Origin: Desulfurococcaceae archaeon
GTDB lineage: Archaea; Thermoproteota; Thermoprotei_A; Sulfolobales; Desulfurococcaceae
NCBI GenBank assembly: GCA_023269825.1
Contig: JAGDWI010000001.1
Span: 120,492-184,491, forward strand
Direction of reading: 5' to 3'
DNA length: 64,000 nt
Both the position numbers and the translations under genes were made by a program. Positions 1 through 9,017 of the stretch are shown here, one piece after another (position 1 is the stretch's first letter; each line of letters starts with the position of its first letter). The notes beneath the pieces are model-generated. The model was not told where the DNA came from, made no database searches, and worked only from the letters and a program-made list of their open reading frames with translations.

Positions 1-2028
1 CTTGCTTACTTTCACTCTTCGACGATTGCTTCAGATGTAGTTATTAATGCCGATTTACTAAACAAAGCCATAACCATCGAGCTACATGAACAAAACCCAA
101 AATATTTCATAGTGGATAGGAGTTCATTTTTATCTGGACAATACGTAGTAGGTGTTGTCAAGGTTACCAAGAAATTAGATCCACGGTTGATTATTTACTT
201 CGTGAATGGATCCACGGCCTTGGTAGATGAAAACCAATATGGGGAAATAGAGTTTACATATATTGATATGAACATAGTAGATAAAATATTATTAAATGGA
301 TCTGGTTCAGGCTATCTTGACTTCTTTATTGCTAATTTGAAGGAAATAGGGGATGGCTTGGAGCCACGATTCGAGACTTTTAACGCAACGTCGGGTAAAA
401 ACACGGGTTCAAGTTCTAATGTGCTTAGTGCATATGCATATATCAATGTATACCATGTTAAATTAATACCCGTGGTCATTATTAGCAACACTCATGACAT
501 TGACATCATTTATAGATCTTCACACCACTGGCTAGAAAAATCTCCTGAGGAGATTACGCGGACGCATGATCAAATTGGAGAATTTTACATACTAGAGAAT
601 GTTTACGGATGCATGCTTAACGCAGACCCAGACTCCCTGCTTATATTATATCTAAATACCCAAGCCACGTACTCGGTTTTTTCGCCTATAGATCTTTGTC
701 ATTCCGGCTGTAACTACACCTACTTTATTGGCTTAAACCCCTCAGATAATATTGTATTTTCTGATAAGGAGCAGCCATTTGATCTATCTAACACTATAAA
801 CTTTTTCTACGCTGTTAAATTAAAGCCCAATACAAGCTACTTATTATTGCTCTCGCAAATCTGGTATGAATATCTGCAGGAAGGACTACCTTTACCTGAT
901 AACTTACGAAGTGAAATAAAAGACAAACTTGATTTTTACGCAGGTTATGGATTAAGGGTTTTCGATGTAGATATCGCAACTGGCTCTTTTACGGAAATAA
1001 CCAATATTCTGACTCAAAATACGGGGATTCCGCTATTCCATACGAAGGCGATCATTAATACAAAAACTCAAGATAAGTACTATGTTATATGGACTTATGC
1101 GTATCCCACGCCAAAGACTTATCTAAAACATATCGCAGAGGTGTATGGACGCGCTTTTAATTTGACTCTTGAAGATCTACTCTCGGAGCTACCGTTACAT
1201 TATGAATGGGTACTGAGAGTCTTACCCATAGAAGACTTGATTCCCGGTTCAAAAGCGTTAGCTTCCATAGAGGAAACTAAAGTATACAGAGTAAAATTTC
1301 AAGAACCTGGTGCATATTATCTGGCTCTCGACGTCGGGTTGACGTTATCCAATGCAAAGGTATCAGTGTTTTCAATGGAAAAACCATATGAAGAATTACT
1401 GCTTTCTTCGAGAGAAAACACAAAGACTAAGATCACCACGTATATAGTAGCCTCTGAGTTTTCAGCCTATTTTGTGATGGTAGAGCCCTATACCTCTCCT
1501 TTTGTATATTCTTTAAGCATAAGCTACGTACTTGACATAGACTCATATAAAAAACTCCTCGGCAACTTCAAGAATATCAATGACACCTTAAACTCCCCTA
1601 TGAAGTATATGGTAACTTCTCGTGCTCTCATGGAAATTAAAACAGAATATTCAAGAGCTCTCGAATACTTTAATAATGGAGATGCTTTAAGCACGTTAAT
1701 GATTACTAATGAAATAATCGACAGGATCAATATTGAAACTCAATTAGCAGGGTTAACACTAGTGGTAACAACACTTGTAGGGATATTTTATGGAGCGTGG
1801 ATATTCTTTAAAGGAGGAGAGAAATTAGCTGATATAGGGTTTCCATCTACGATCGTTTTAACCCTAGTTTCCCAAGGCTACCATTTACTATTAGTAGTCA
1901 TGGCTTTGGTAACGTACGCCATCCCCATGTCTATTGGATATATATGTAAGAGAAAACTAGCAAGGTGGAAATCACTGTTAAAGCTTCTAGTGATTAGATT
2001 CAGGAGGCGTACACGTAAAAATAAATAA
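1..2028 (+). CDS. Membrane-anchored surface protein of unknown function, 5' partial
   Basis: The reading frame is open back to base 1 and continues past the GTG at 112, so the true start lies left of the window. I do not recognise a family. Most of the visible ~675 residues look like a soluble extracytoplasmic region rich in Tyr, Ser, Thr and Asn. Near the C terminus there are two or three hydrophobic segments (about bases 1744-1812 and 1870-1950), and the protein ends in a strongly basic tail (RFRRRTRKNK). This fits a large outward-facing domain with a C-terminal membrane anchor and a cytoplasmic basic end. It is followed by an AT-rich intergenic region and has no same-strand partner in the window. 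Function unknown; a surface role is inference from topology. Confidence 0.75.
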   Translation, partial: LAYFHSSTIASDVVINADLLNKAITIELHEQNPKYFIVDRSSFLSGQYVVGVVKVTKKLDPRLIIYFVNGSTALVDENQYGEIEFTYIDMNIVDKILLNGSGSGYLDFFIANLKEIGDGLEPRFETFNATSGKNTGSSSNVLSAYAYINVYHVKLIPVVIISNTHDIDIIYRSSHHWLEKSPEEITRTHDQIGEFYILENVYGCMLNADPDSLLILYLNTQATYSVFSPIDLCHSGCNYTYFIGLNPSDNIVFSDKEQPFDLSNTINFFYAVKLKPNTSYLLLLSQIWYEYLQEGLPLPDNLRSEIKDKLDFYAGYGLRVFDVDIATGSFTEITNILTQNTGIPLFHTKAIINTKTQDKYYVIWTYAYPTPKTYLKHIAEVYGRAFNLTLEDLLSELPLHYEWVLRVLPIEDLIPGSKALASIEETKVYRVKFQEPGAYYLALDVGLTLSNAKVSVFSMEKPYEELLLSSRENTKTKITTYIVASEFSAYFVMVEPYTSPFVYSLSISYVLDIDSYKKLLGNFKNINDTLNSPMKYMVTSRALMEIKTEYSRALEYFNNGDALSTLMITNEIIDRINIETQLAGLTLVVTTLVGIFYGAWIFFKGGEKLADIGFPSTIVLTLVSQGYHLLLVVMALVTYAIPMSIGYICKRKLARWKSLLKLLVIRFRRRTRKNK

Positions 2029-2179
2029 AAATAAATTAATGTTTACCGGCATCCGCTAGAATGCCAACTAGGGCTTATAGTCCCAAAGCATGTTAAAACA
2101 CTATGAATATAGTCATCACTGACTTTTAATAACTCTTTATCTATTCACTGGTGAGAGGACTTTGCTCGTTGAACTATTG

Positions 2180-2213
2180 TCCCGTATTGGGTCGCCTGGG
2201 CCCCCCGTTGGCG
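2180..2213. other. GC-rich island in AT-rich intergenic DNA
   Basis: The 2029-2277 spacer is AT-rich except for this stretch, which includes GGGTCGCCTGGGCCCCCCG and a possible CGCC/GGCG stem. In AT-rich hyperthermophiles such islands often mark structured RNA, but I see no C/D boxes, no tRNA and no convincing long stem. The rest of the spacer shows nothing I can name. Confidence 0.3.
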
Positions 2214-2277
2214 TGTTTGAGTCTTGCTTCATGTTGTTCATTGTTAATCCTGGTAATGAACTATGTATTCTCTATCT

Positions 2278-2697
2278 TTAGAAAACTATGGTCGATGTGC
2301 ATAATGTACTGTTGTTTAAATTAAACTGATATAGTGATAAATACTCACTTTTAAACTCTTCGCGCGATTTCACGTAAATCTTGTACTTCTCAAACAGGTT
2401 TTTGGTGTTCAAAAAACACGAGTCATTGGAGACTAAGTAGACTTTATTTCCCTTTTCGTGTCTCACAAAACACAACTTTGCGACTTTCAGGTCAAATTCG
2501 CTGGCATTATATTTCCTTAGTTCTTCTTCGATTCGACTGGGTAGTTGTATATTCTCGACCCTGGAGACTTCATGATACTTTATTCCGAGTCTTCTCGTAA
2601 CGTCGCGTTTCAAGTTAAAAAGTGCGGAGTATACACCCCTTAGCTCACTGTTGACATTTTGGTGAACATAGATGTGATCACATTTTTGACTACAGTG
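2278..2697 (-). pseudogene. Probable decayed PIN-domain protein (VapC-like)
   Basis: A 111-codon frame can start at TTG 2613, but the frame stays open upstream to a stop at 2698 with no ATG, GTG or TTG in that extension. The extension encodes DHIYVHQNVNSELR, which resembles the first strand of PIN domains (IYVDTNV) with the catalytic Asp replaced by His. The downstream part has FDLKVAKLCFVRHEKGNK and VYLVSNDSCF, like the later PIN segment (DxxiaalA...vLVTND) followed by KIYVKSREEF. Together about 140 residues, close to a whole PIN domain, so I read this as a relic that lost its start and first catalytic residue. No antitoxin gene is adjacent. It could instead be a short live gene of unknown function starting at 2613. 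Confidence 0.45.
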
Positions 2698-2874
2698 TTA
2701 ATAAACTCGTCTGCATCTTTTTTTATCAATAAATAACCAAAAAGCATTGGTATCTGGATTTCATGCTAAGCCGATCATATCCCTTGATCCACCGCTATTC
2801 AAGTACAACAAGGTAAAAACAAAGCTATGATACCACTATGCTGAATTCACTGGATTAAAAAGATTTTCAAGACA
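2698..2874. other. Intergenic, nothing recognised
   Basis: AT-rich spacer between the PIN relic and the end of the ion permease gene. It has no convincing ORF, RNA gene or repeat. Confidence 0.4.
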
Positions 2875-4509
2875 TTAAAAACCATTGAGTAAGTAGAGAT
2901 AGAGGAGTGCGGCAATTATTTGCATTGTCGTGGTGAGGAGTGCTAGTTTAAGCCACCCACTCCAAGTCACTTTTATCTTTCGCTTCTCGGCTAGGCCTAC
3001 TGCTACTATATTCGCGGTTGAGCCTATTGGCGTGTAGTTTCCACCAAATACGCCTCCGAATAGGAGTGCAAAGTAGGACAAGTAGTTCCCCATATTAAGC
3101 TGGTTGAACATCATTACGATTGGCGTAAACGTCACGACAACGGATAGGTTGTCTAGTACTGCACTTAATCCAGCCGAGGATAATAGCATTATAGTTATTA
3201 GTTCTCCAGAGTTTCTCGCGATTCCAGAGAATAAGTATACTAGTTTGGCGATGGCACCAGTATATGTCAATGTACTACTTAGCATAAAGAGGAATACAAA
3301 GAACAGTATCGAAGACCATTCAACGGATCTCTCAACGAACTTTATTATCTCCTCCATTGGGATCATCGAGAACAAAATCACTAGGAACACGTATGGTACA
3401 AACGCGAGAAACGCGTGTGAGTCTACCTGTGACCTAGTAATGAGTGATAATCCATTGGTTATATACTCGTTAAATCCTATCGTGAGTATAAATGCTACTA
3501 GCACTCCAAGTCCTACTTTTATTCTGTGTAATCTCCCCTCCTCTACTTCCACTGCTATCCGTTGCCTCTCAATATACGCGTTAATCTTATCGATTTTTTC
3601 AACGAGCGATTTGCTTATTGAATTTATGAATTTCTTTTCAACGAACACGAATACCAGTACGAGCAGTACAAGATCAATCAGTGATAATGGCAAAGAGGTT
3701 TTAATAAAGACTGATATATCCATTCTAGTAGCAAACAATAAGTAGACACCTATAGGGTTTCCTATCGGCAAAGCCGAACTACCCGTGTTTGTTGCAAGAA
3801 CACTAAATATTAATAATGGTACCGGATTTATCTGGATAATCCTCGACAACTCGAGAACCAGCATTGTCACGTAAACTATGCTAGTTACCTCGTCAAGGAC
3901 TGCCGCCAGGGAGTATGCGAGAAGGGCCAACAATGCTACTAGAGTTACTGCATTGCCCCTCGAAGCCTTCACTATTCTCACGGCTAAAAACCTAAACACA
4001 CCTATTTCTCTGAGCACTCCAGCCATAGTCATTGAGCCGATTAGAAATAAGACCAGATTCCATGAAACACTACTTATAATATATTGCGGTGGCGTCGCTT
4101 CAATAAGTACTAGCATGGCAACAGCGATCATTGCCGCGGCAAGACGCCACTCCATTTTCAACACTGTTAGTGCTATCACGAATAGGAATAATCCAAGCGA
4201 TATTCCCTGGTCGATAATTAAACGGGGAGAATTCAACTGTTCTACACAATATTCTCCTGACTGATTAAAACCCCTCTCAACACACCACACCCTACCTACT
4301 TCTAATCCAACTCTATCGCTCTTTAAGCTGAGAGCGCTCATTAAGACTATGGATAGTCCTACCAACACTATAAACGTGATAATAATCTTCCAGCGAGTCC
4401 TCAAACCACTCCACCTATACAGGTGTGGTAATAAAGGATGATACCTTATTAATTTTCGAGAAGCCATGGATAAACGGGTAAAGGAGTAGAGACTCGAGGA
4501 TCTATCCAT
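2875..4509 (-). CDS. ArsB/NhaD-type ion transporter (IT superfamily)
   Basis: A 544-residue polytopic membrane protein with about 11-13 hydrophobic segments. Two pseudo-repeats each carry the hallmark re-entrant motifs of the ion transporter superfamily: LDEVTSIVYVTMLVLELS followed by NTGSSALPIGNPIG in the first half, and LDNLSVVVTFTPI followed by GNYTPIGSTANIVAVG in the second. This pattern is shared by ArsB arsenite permeases, NhaD Na+/H+ antiporters and related anion carriers, so the substrate is uncertain. There is no ArsA, ArsR or ArsC gene nearby, which argues against a dedicated arsenic operon. A basic hydrophilic stretch of about 40 residues precedes the first membrane segment; a shorter start at ATG 4464 is possible. 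No clear Shine-Dalgarno site precedes either start. Confidence 0.85.
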   Translation of the reverse strand: MDRSSSLYSFTRLSMASRKLIRYHPLLPHLYRWSGLRTRWKIIITFIVLVGLSIVLMSALSLKSDRVGLEVGRVWCVERGFNQSGEYCVEQLNSPRLIIDQGISLGLFLFVIALTVLKMEWRLAAAMIAVAMLVLIEATPPQYIISSVSWNLVLFLIGSMTMAGVLREIGVFRFLAVRIVKASRGNAVTLVALLALLAYSLAAVLDEVTSIVYVTMLVLELSRIIQINPVPLLIFSVLATNTGSSALPIGNPIGVYLLFATRMDISVFIKTSLPLSLIDLVLLVLVFVFVEKKFINSISKSLVEKIDKINAYIERQRIAVEVEEGRLHRIKVGLGVLVAFILTIGFNEYITNGLSLITRSQVDSHAFLAFVPYVFLVILFSMIPMEEIIKFVERSVEWSSILFFVFLFMLSSTLTYTGAIAKLVYLFSGIARNSGELITIMLLSSAGLSAVLDNLSVVVTFTPIVMMFNQLNMGNYLSYFALLFGGVFGGNYTPIGSTANIVAVGLAEKRKIKVTWSGWLKLALLTTTMQIIAALLYLYLLNGF

Positions 4510-4566
4510 CTCTATGCGTACTGTGTAGGAGGGGACTCTGCGAGCTACCTTATTGCTCAGTAATAG

Positions 4567-4974
4567 CTATTTTTCAAATCTAAATGGACTTGGTAGTAGT
4601 TCGCGGAGGTTTTTAATCACATATTTTCCTGTTCTCGCACTATACATTATTATTGTTGCCTCCGGGTTGAATTCTGCTATTACTTGTCTACATGCTCCAC
4701 ATGGTGGTAAAGGTTCCTCGAGGTCTGTGACTATTGCTATTGTCACTGGTTTTCTGTCTCCATTCGTAATCATTGCCGATATAGCTGATCTCTCGGCGCA
4801 AATAGTTAATCCATAGCTAGCGTTCTCCACGTTTACTCCTAGGTATACGCGGCCCGTATTCGTTAATACTGCTGAGGCAACGTGAATATTACTATATGGT
4901 GCATAACTATTCTTTAAAGCCTTTCCTGCTTCCTCAACGAGTTTAAAGAGGGTTTCTTCTTTTATCTCCTGCAA
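4567..4974 (-). CDS. cdd: Cytidine deaminase
   Basis: A 135-residue protein of the small, tetrameric, zinc-dependent cytidine deaminase type, which converts cytidine and deoxycytidine to uridine forms in pyrimidine salvage. The zinc site is clear: Cys59 and catalytic Glu61 in ICAERSAI, then Cys92 and Cys95 in PPCGACRQ. The substrate-binding NVENASYG segment lies just before. Length matches the family. The start is TTG at 4974, preceded by a GGGGG-containing leader. The gene begins 9 bases after the stop of ileS, so the two are very likely cotranscribed; the pairing has no obvious biochemical logic. Confidence 0.93.
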   Translation of the reverse strand: MQEIKEETLFKLVEEAGKALKNSYAPYSNIHVASAVLTNTGRVYLGVNVENASYGLTICAERSAISAMITNGDRKPVTIAIVTDLEEPLPPCGACRQVIAEFNPEATIIMYSARTGKYVIKNLRELLPSPFRFEK

Positions 4975-4983
4975 TTCTACCCC

Positions 4984-7900
4984 CTACTCTACTTGTTTAA
5001 CTCCTATTACGTATAACTCGTCGTCGATGTCCCATTCCTCAACTAGGCCGCCGAGGCTTTCTGCTTCTTTTTTGTTACTTGTAATTATTATCTCTATTGA
5101 ACGCGTTTCATTTGCAATGTATTCTTTCCTCATGGATAGTAACTCTAGTTTATCATTTGGTGCAACCACAACTGTCTTAATTCTCGCGGTTAATGGTAAG
5201 TTAAGCTTTTTCCTCATGACTTGGATGCGCCTAATCACATCTCTAGCTAGGCCCTCCGCTTGCTCCTCCCTGGTCAACCTTGTATCTAGTGCTACTACTC
5301 CGTGTTTGAAGTCTTCTACTAGGAAGCCCTCAACATAGTATGGCGTGATCTCAACGTCTTCGATAGTTAATGTTACTTCTCCATCCTCAACAAATACTTT
5401 ATGTTCTCCTTTACTCAATATATCTCTCGCGATGATGTCGGGGTTGTTCTCGATATATTCAATCAATTTCTTCGCCATAGACTTATACTTCGGGCCCAAT
5501 GTTTTGTATTTCGGTTTCACATTATACCTCGTGATCTCAGCGAGAGCCCTGGCCTCATACACCTCGATCGACTTCGCGTTACAAGAGAACTTCAGCACGT
5601 TTTCGACTGCACCAATTGCTTTCTTTACATAGGGGTTGTCAGTGTAGATTACTAAAGATCTCACTGGTTGCCTTAGTTTGAGGCCGGCTTTCATTCTAGC
5701 ACTTGAGGCTGCTTTATATATGTCTCTTGCTATCTCCATGTATTCCTCTAGTGACTCATCAATGTACTCTTTGTCTATGCTTGGGTAATCTAAGAGGTGT
5801 ATTGACTCTACTTCATGATAGCTCTTGAATAGTGCTTGATATATGTACTCCGTTATGAATGGTGTGAATGGAGCTAATAGTCTTGATACTTTGTCTAATA
5901 CGTAGAAGAGCGTGGCGTAAGCTGTGATCTTCTCTGGAGTGTTTTCCTCGATCCAAACCCTGGGCCTTATTAACCTAATGTACCAGTGGCTTAGGTCCTC
6001 GATTATGAACTCCCTTATCAACCTAGTCGCGGTTGGAACATCGTATTTCTCCATTGCTTCGTCTACTTTTCTGGCGAGGTTGTTTACTCTGCTCAGGATC
6101 CACTTGTCTTCTACTTTCAATTGATCCTTGTACTTCTCCAGGGGTTCTAAGCGTGGATCATATGCGTCGAGGTCCATGTAGGTCTTCGCGAAGACCGTTA
6201 TATTCCAGAGTATTGACAGATCTCTTTTTGCCTCCTCTAGTTCTCTCCACGAGAACTTCACATCCTCCCAGACAGTGTTTCCCAGGAGCCAGAACCTCAG
6301 TGGATCACGACCAATTTTCGCTATTACTTCATCTGTGCCCACGTAGTTGCCAAGGCTTTTATGCATTTCTCTTCCTTGCTCATCTAACATGAATCCATGT
6401 ACTAGCACCGTCTTATATGGTGCTAATCCGAACCCAAGTACTCCTGATCTCAGTAGTGAGAAGAACCAACCTCTGATTTGATCGTGACCTTCCGTGATGA
6501 AGTCTGTGACGATGAAACCTCCCTTCTTATCTGGGTGCCCTAGGGAAGCGTAGAATGCTACACCGCTATCCATCCACACGTCTGCTACGTCTGGTATGCG
6601 GTGCATTTCTAATCCACATACTGGGCACTTGAAGGTTATTCTATCTATCCATGGCCTATGTAAATCGACTGGTTTGATCCCGGAGTACTTGTAGAGCTCG
6701 TCAATGCTTCCAACTACGACTCTGTGACCATTCGGACACACCCAGATCGGTAGCGGAGTACCCCAGTACCGTTGCCTCGATATAACCCAGTCCTGTATAT
6801 TTTCAAGTATGTTCATGAGCCTTGTGAGAGCCCATTCGGGGATCCAGTTAACTCTTGAAGCCTCCTTCTTTAGCTCCTCCTTGATCTTGGAGACTTTTAT
6901 TACCCATTGCCTAGTAGCGCGTAGAACAACTGGTGTTTTACATCTCCAGCAAACAGGGTATCTGTGCGTGATACTTGAGGAGTATATTAAAGCATTACGC
7001 TTCCTTAAATCCTCTATGATTAGCTTATTGGCTTCTCTAACAGGGAGACCTTTATATACTCCAGCGTCATCCATGAATTTTCCTTCATCGTCTACAGGTG
7101 AGACAATGGTTTCAGTAAGCCCGTGTTTCAACGCTACATCATAGTCTTCGAAACCGTGGCCTGGCGCCGCATGAACAAGTCCTGTTCCCTCATTCATTGA
7201 TACATATTCGCTCGTTGTTATCACTTTATGGTATTTGCTTACTTTTCTCTGAAGGGGGATTAAGTCGGTTAACGGGTGGTTGTACGTGTACTTGGTTAAA
7301 TCTGATCCCTTAATTCTCTCTACAATACCATATTCTCTGGCATCAATTTCCTTCATTACTGCTTCTAGTCTCTTTTCAGCCAGTATCCAGTACTCGTATC
7401 CTATTTTGACTTTTACGTAGTATTCATCGGGGTGAGCCATCACGAATACATTGGCTGGAAGAGTCCACGGTGTAGTAGTCCATATTACCAGGTATGTATT
7501 TGCCTCCTCTCTCACGGGGAACTTAACGTAAATACTGGGGTCTGAGAGCGCATGGTATTCTACCTCATACTCTGCAAGTGTTGTTGAACAACGTGGACAC
7601 CAATAGACAACTCTGTGCTCAGAGTCTAGGAGGCCGTTCTCCTCTGCTTTTTTGACTAGCCACCATTCGGCCTCTATGTACTCGTTTTTAAAAGTAAGAT
7701 ATGGGTTATCCCAGTCCATGAATACTCCTAGTTCCTTAAACCACTTAGTCATCGCGGTTAGATTATTTATAGCAAATCTCTTGCACTCCTCGATAAACTT
7801 GTCCACGCCAATTTTCTCCTCAATGTCTTTCTTCACGCTTACGCCTAGTTTCTGCTCTACTTTAACCTCTATTGGTAATCCATGGCAATCATATCCAGGC

Positions 7901-8178
7901 GTGTCGTTAACGTTGAAACCTTTCATTCTCTTATAGCGTAACACTGCATCCTTCAGTGATTTATTCCATGCTGTTCCTATATGTGGAATTTCCCCAGATG
8001 GGTATGGTGGTCCATCTATGAAGTTAAAGAATAATTTCTTATTGATGGATTTCGCTTTAATTATCTCATATATTTTATTTGTCTCCCAGTAATTCATGAT
8101 CCTTTCTTCTACTTCGTGAGGATTATATGTTCCTTTAATTAATAATTTATCGCTCAATTTAACACCCTCATTGTCCAC
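4984..8178 (-). CDS. ileS: Isoleucyl-tRNA synthetase
   Basis: A 1064-residue class I synthetase that charges tRNA-Ile. The HIGH signature reads HIGT (residues 66-69) within PPYPSGEIPHIGT. The KMSKS signature is altered to EMHKSLGN near residue 600, keeping only the KSLGN half. Between them lies the CP1 editing domain (WTTTPWTLPANVFV region), with cysteine pairs CPRC and CWRC, and later CPVCG, likely binding zinc. The C-terminal anticodon-binding and tail regions are full length for archaeal/eukaryotic-type IleRS. Start is GTG 8178 with GGGATCAT just upstream. A TATA-like TTTAAATAAT sequence lies about 35 bases upstream on the minus strand. It is followed directly by cdd. Confidence 0.97.
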   Translation of the reverse strand: MDNEGVKLSDKLLIKGTYNPHEVEERIMNYWETNKIYEIIKAKSINKKLFFNFIDGPPYPSGEIPHIGTAWNKSLKDAVLRYKRMKGFNVNDTPGYDCHGLPIEVKVEQKLGVSVKKDIEEKIGVDKFIEECKRFAINNLTAMTKWFKELGVFMDWDNPYLTFKNEYIEAEWWLVKKAEENGLLDSEHRVVYWCPRCSTTLAEYEVEYHALSDPSIYVKFPVREEANTYLVIWTTTPWTLPANVFVMAHPDEYYVKVKIGYEYWILAEKRLEAVMKEIDAREYGIVERIKGSDLTKYTYNHPLTDLIPLQRKVSKYHKVITTSEYVSMNEGTGLVHAAPGHGFEDYDVALKHGLTETIVSPVDDEGKFMDDAGVYKGLPVREANKLIIEDLRKRNALIYSSSITHRYPVCWRCKTPVVLRATRQWVIKVSKIKEELKKEASRVNWIPEWALTRLMNILENIQDWVISRQRYWGTPLPIWVCPNGHRVVVGSIDELYKYSGIKPVDLHRPWIDRITFKCPVCGLEMHRIPDVADVWMDSGVAFYASLGHPDKKGGFIVTDFITEGHDQIRGWFFSLLRSGVLGFGLAPYKTVLVHGFMLDEQGREMHKSLGNYVGTDEVIAKIGRDPLRFWLLGNTVWEDVKFSWRELEEAKRDLSILWNITVFAKTYMDLDAYDPRLEPLEKYKDQLKVEDKWILSRVNNLARKVDEAMEKYDVPTATRLIREFIIEDLSHWYIRLIRPRVWIEENTPEKITAYATLFYVLDKVSRLLAPFTPFITEYIYQALFKSYHEVESIHLLDYPSIDKEYIDESLEEYMEIARDIYKAASSARMKAGLKLRQPVRSLVIYTDNPYVKKAIGAVENVLKFSCNAKSIEVYEARALAEITRYNVKPKYKTLGPKYKSMAKKLIEYIENNPDIIARDILSKGEHKVFVEDGEVTLTIEDVEITPYYVEGFLVEDFKHGVVALDTRLTREEQAEGLARDVIRRIQVMRKKLNLPLTARIKTVVVAPNDKLELLSMRKEYIANETRSIEIIITSNKKEAESLGGLVEEWDIDDELYVIGVKQVE

Positions 8179-8240
8179 ATGATCCCTAGTGCACGGCTAT
8201 TATTTAAAATAATGATGGTTAAATATATCTTTCAACGAGC

Positions 8241-8993
8241 TCATAAGTGGAGGATGATCAAGAGAGCTGCGGTGACGGCAATTACAGCCATCGAAATTAA
8301 TATGAGTGCCCGCGCTCTAAGTTTAAAGAATAACTTTATGTAGGATAAAATTATCTTACTACTTAGCTTTGAGCTACCTCCCCCTCTAGATTTAAACACG
8401 TATGGTTCCTCGCAGATTTTCCTCGGTTTCACGGTGGCTAGGATTTCAACAAGAGCTTTATATCCCTCAGGTGTTATGGGTTTCCACTTGATAAGTAATT
8501 CCCTGCGTGCAGCGAAAAATCCACTGACTGGATCTTTGACTCTTCTACATTCACTGAGCAGTATTCGAGCAATTAATATTGCTCCAATTGAAACTATTCG
8601 TCTAATTAGACTCCACTCCTGGATGCCTCCGCCTTTAATGTATCTCGATGCAATAACTATGTCGCAGTTTTCCAGCTTGGAGACGAGTCTTGGTACCAGG
8701 CTTGGTGGGTGCTGGAGATCAGCGTCCATTACAACGATTACGTCACCGCTTGCATTAACTAAGCCATCATATATGGCTGAAGTTAATCCGAGTTTTCTAG
8801 GTCTCCTGATCACTTTAACAGGGTACTTAGTTTTCAGTGATTCAGCCACGTCAGCTGTTCCATCTGGGCTGTTATCATCGACAACTATGATCTCGTAGTC
8901 ATAGTTCTTGAGGTTTTCAGCCAATTGTTCTATTACATGAACAATGTTTTCCTTTTCATTATATGTTGGTAGAATAACTGTAATGGTTTTCAA
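8241..8993 (-). CDS. Dolichyl-phosphate mannose synthase-like GT2 glycosyltransferase
   Basis: A 250-residue GT-A fold enzyme expected to transfer mannose or glucose from a nucleotide sugar to a polyprenyl phosphate at the inner membrane face, for archaeal N-glycosylation or glycolipids. The N terminus has ILPTYNEKENI, then VVDDNSPDGT and the metal-binding DAD motif (residues 90-92) in VVMDADLQHPPSLV. The C-terminal part has an SGFFAARRE segment typical of DPM1. One hydrophobic helix at the very end (LILISMAVIAVTAALLIIL) should anchor it; there is no long multi-span extension. Start is TTG 8993, with GGATGAG as ribosome site. It lies 24 bases after lysS and is probably in its operon. The exact donor and acceptor are not visible. 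Confidence 0.88.
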   Translation of the reverse strand: MKTITVILPTYNEKENIVHVIEQLAENLKNYDYEIIVVDDNSPDGTADVAESLKTKYPVKVIRRPRKLGLTSAIYDGLVNASGDVIVVMDADLQHPPSLVPRLVSKLENCDIVIASRYIKGGGIQEWSLIRRIVSIGAILIARILLSECRRVKDPVSGFFAARRELLIKWKPITPEGYKALVEILATVKPRKICEEPYVFKSRGGGSSKLSSKIILSYIKLFFKLRARALILISMAVIAVTAALLIILHL

Positions 8994-9017
8994 TTAACTC
9001 ATCCACGTGTATGCTCT

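Noticed and set aside
2095-2145. GTGATGA on the minus strand in the 2029-2277 spacer as a C/D sRNA
   Set aside because: No CTGA box at a suitable distance and no second box pair.
2672-2683. ATGTGATCACAT palindrome as a regulator site
   Set aside because: Lies within the PIN relic frame with no promoter to serve; palindromes of this length are expected several times by chance in 64 kb.
3104-4264. Plus-strand open frames opposite the ion permease
   Set aside because: Antisense shadows without ribosome sites or recognisable domains; the minus-strand gene is clearly real.
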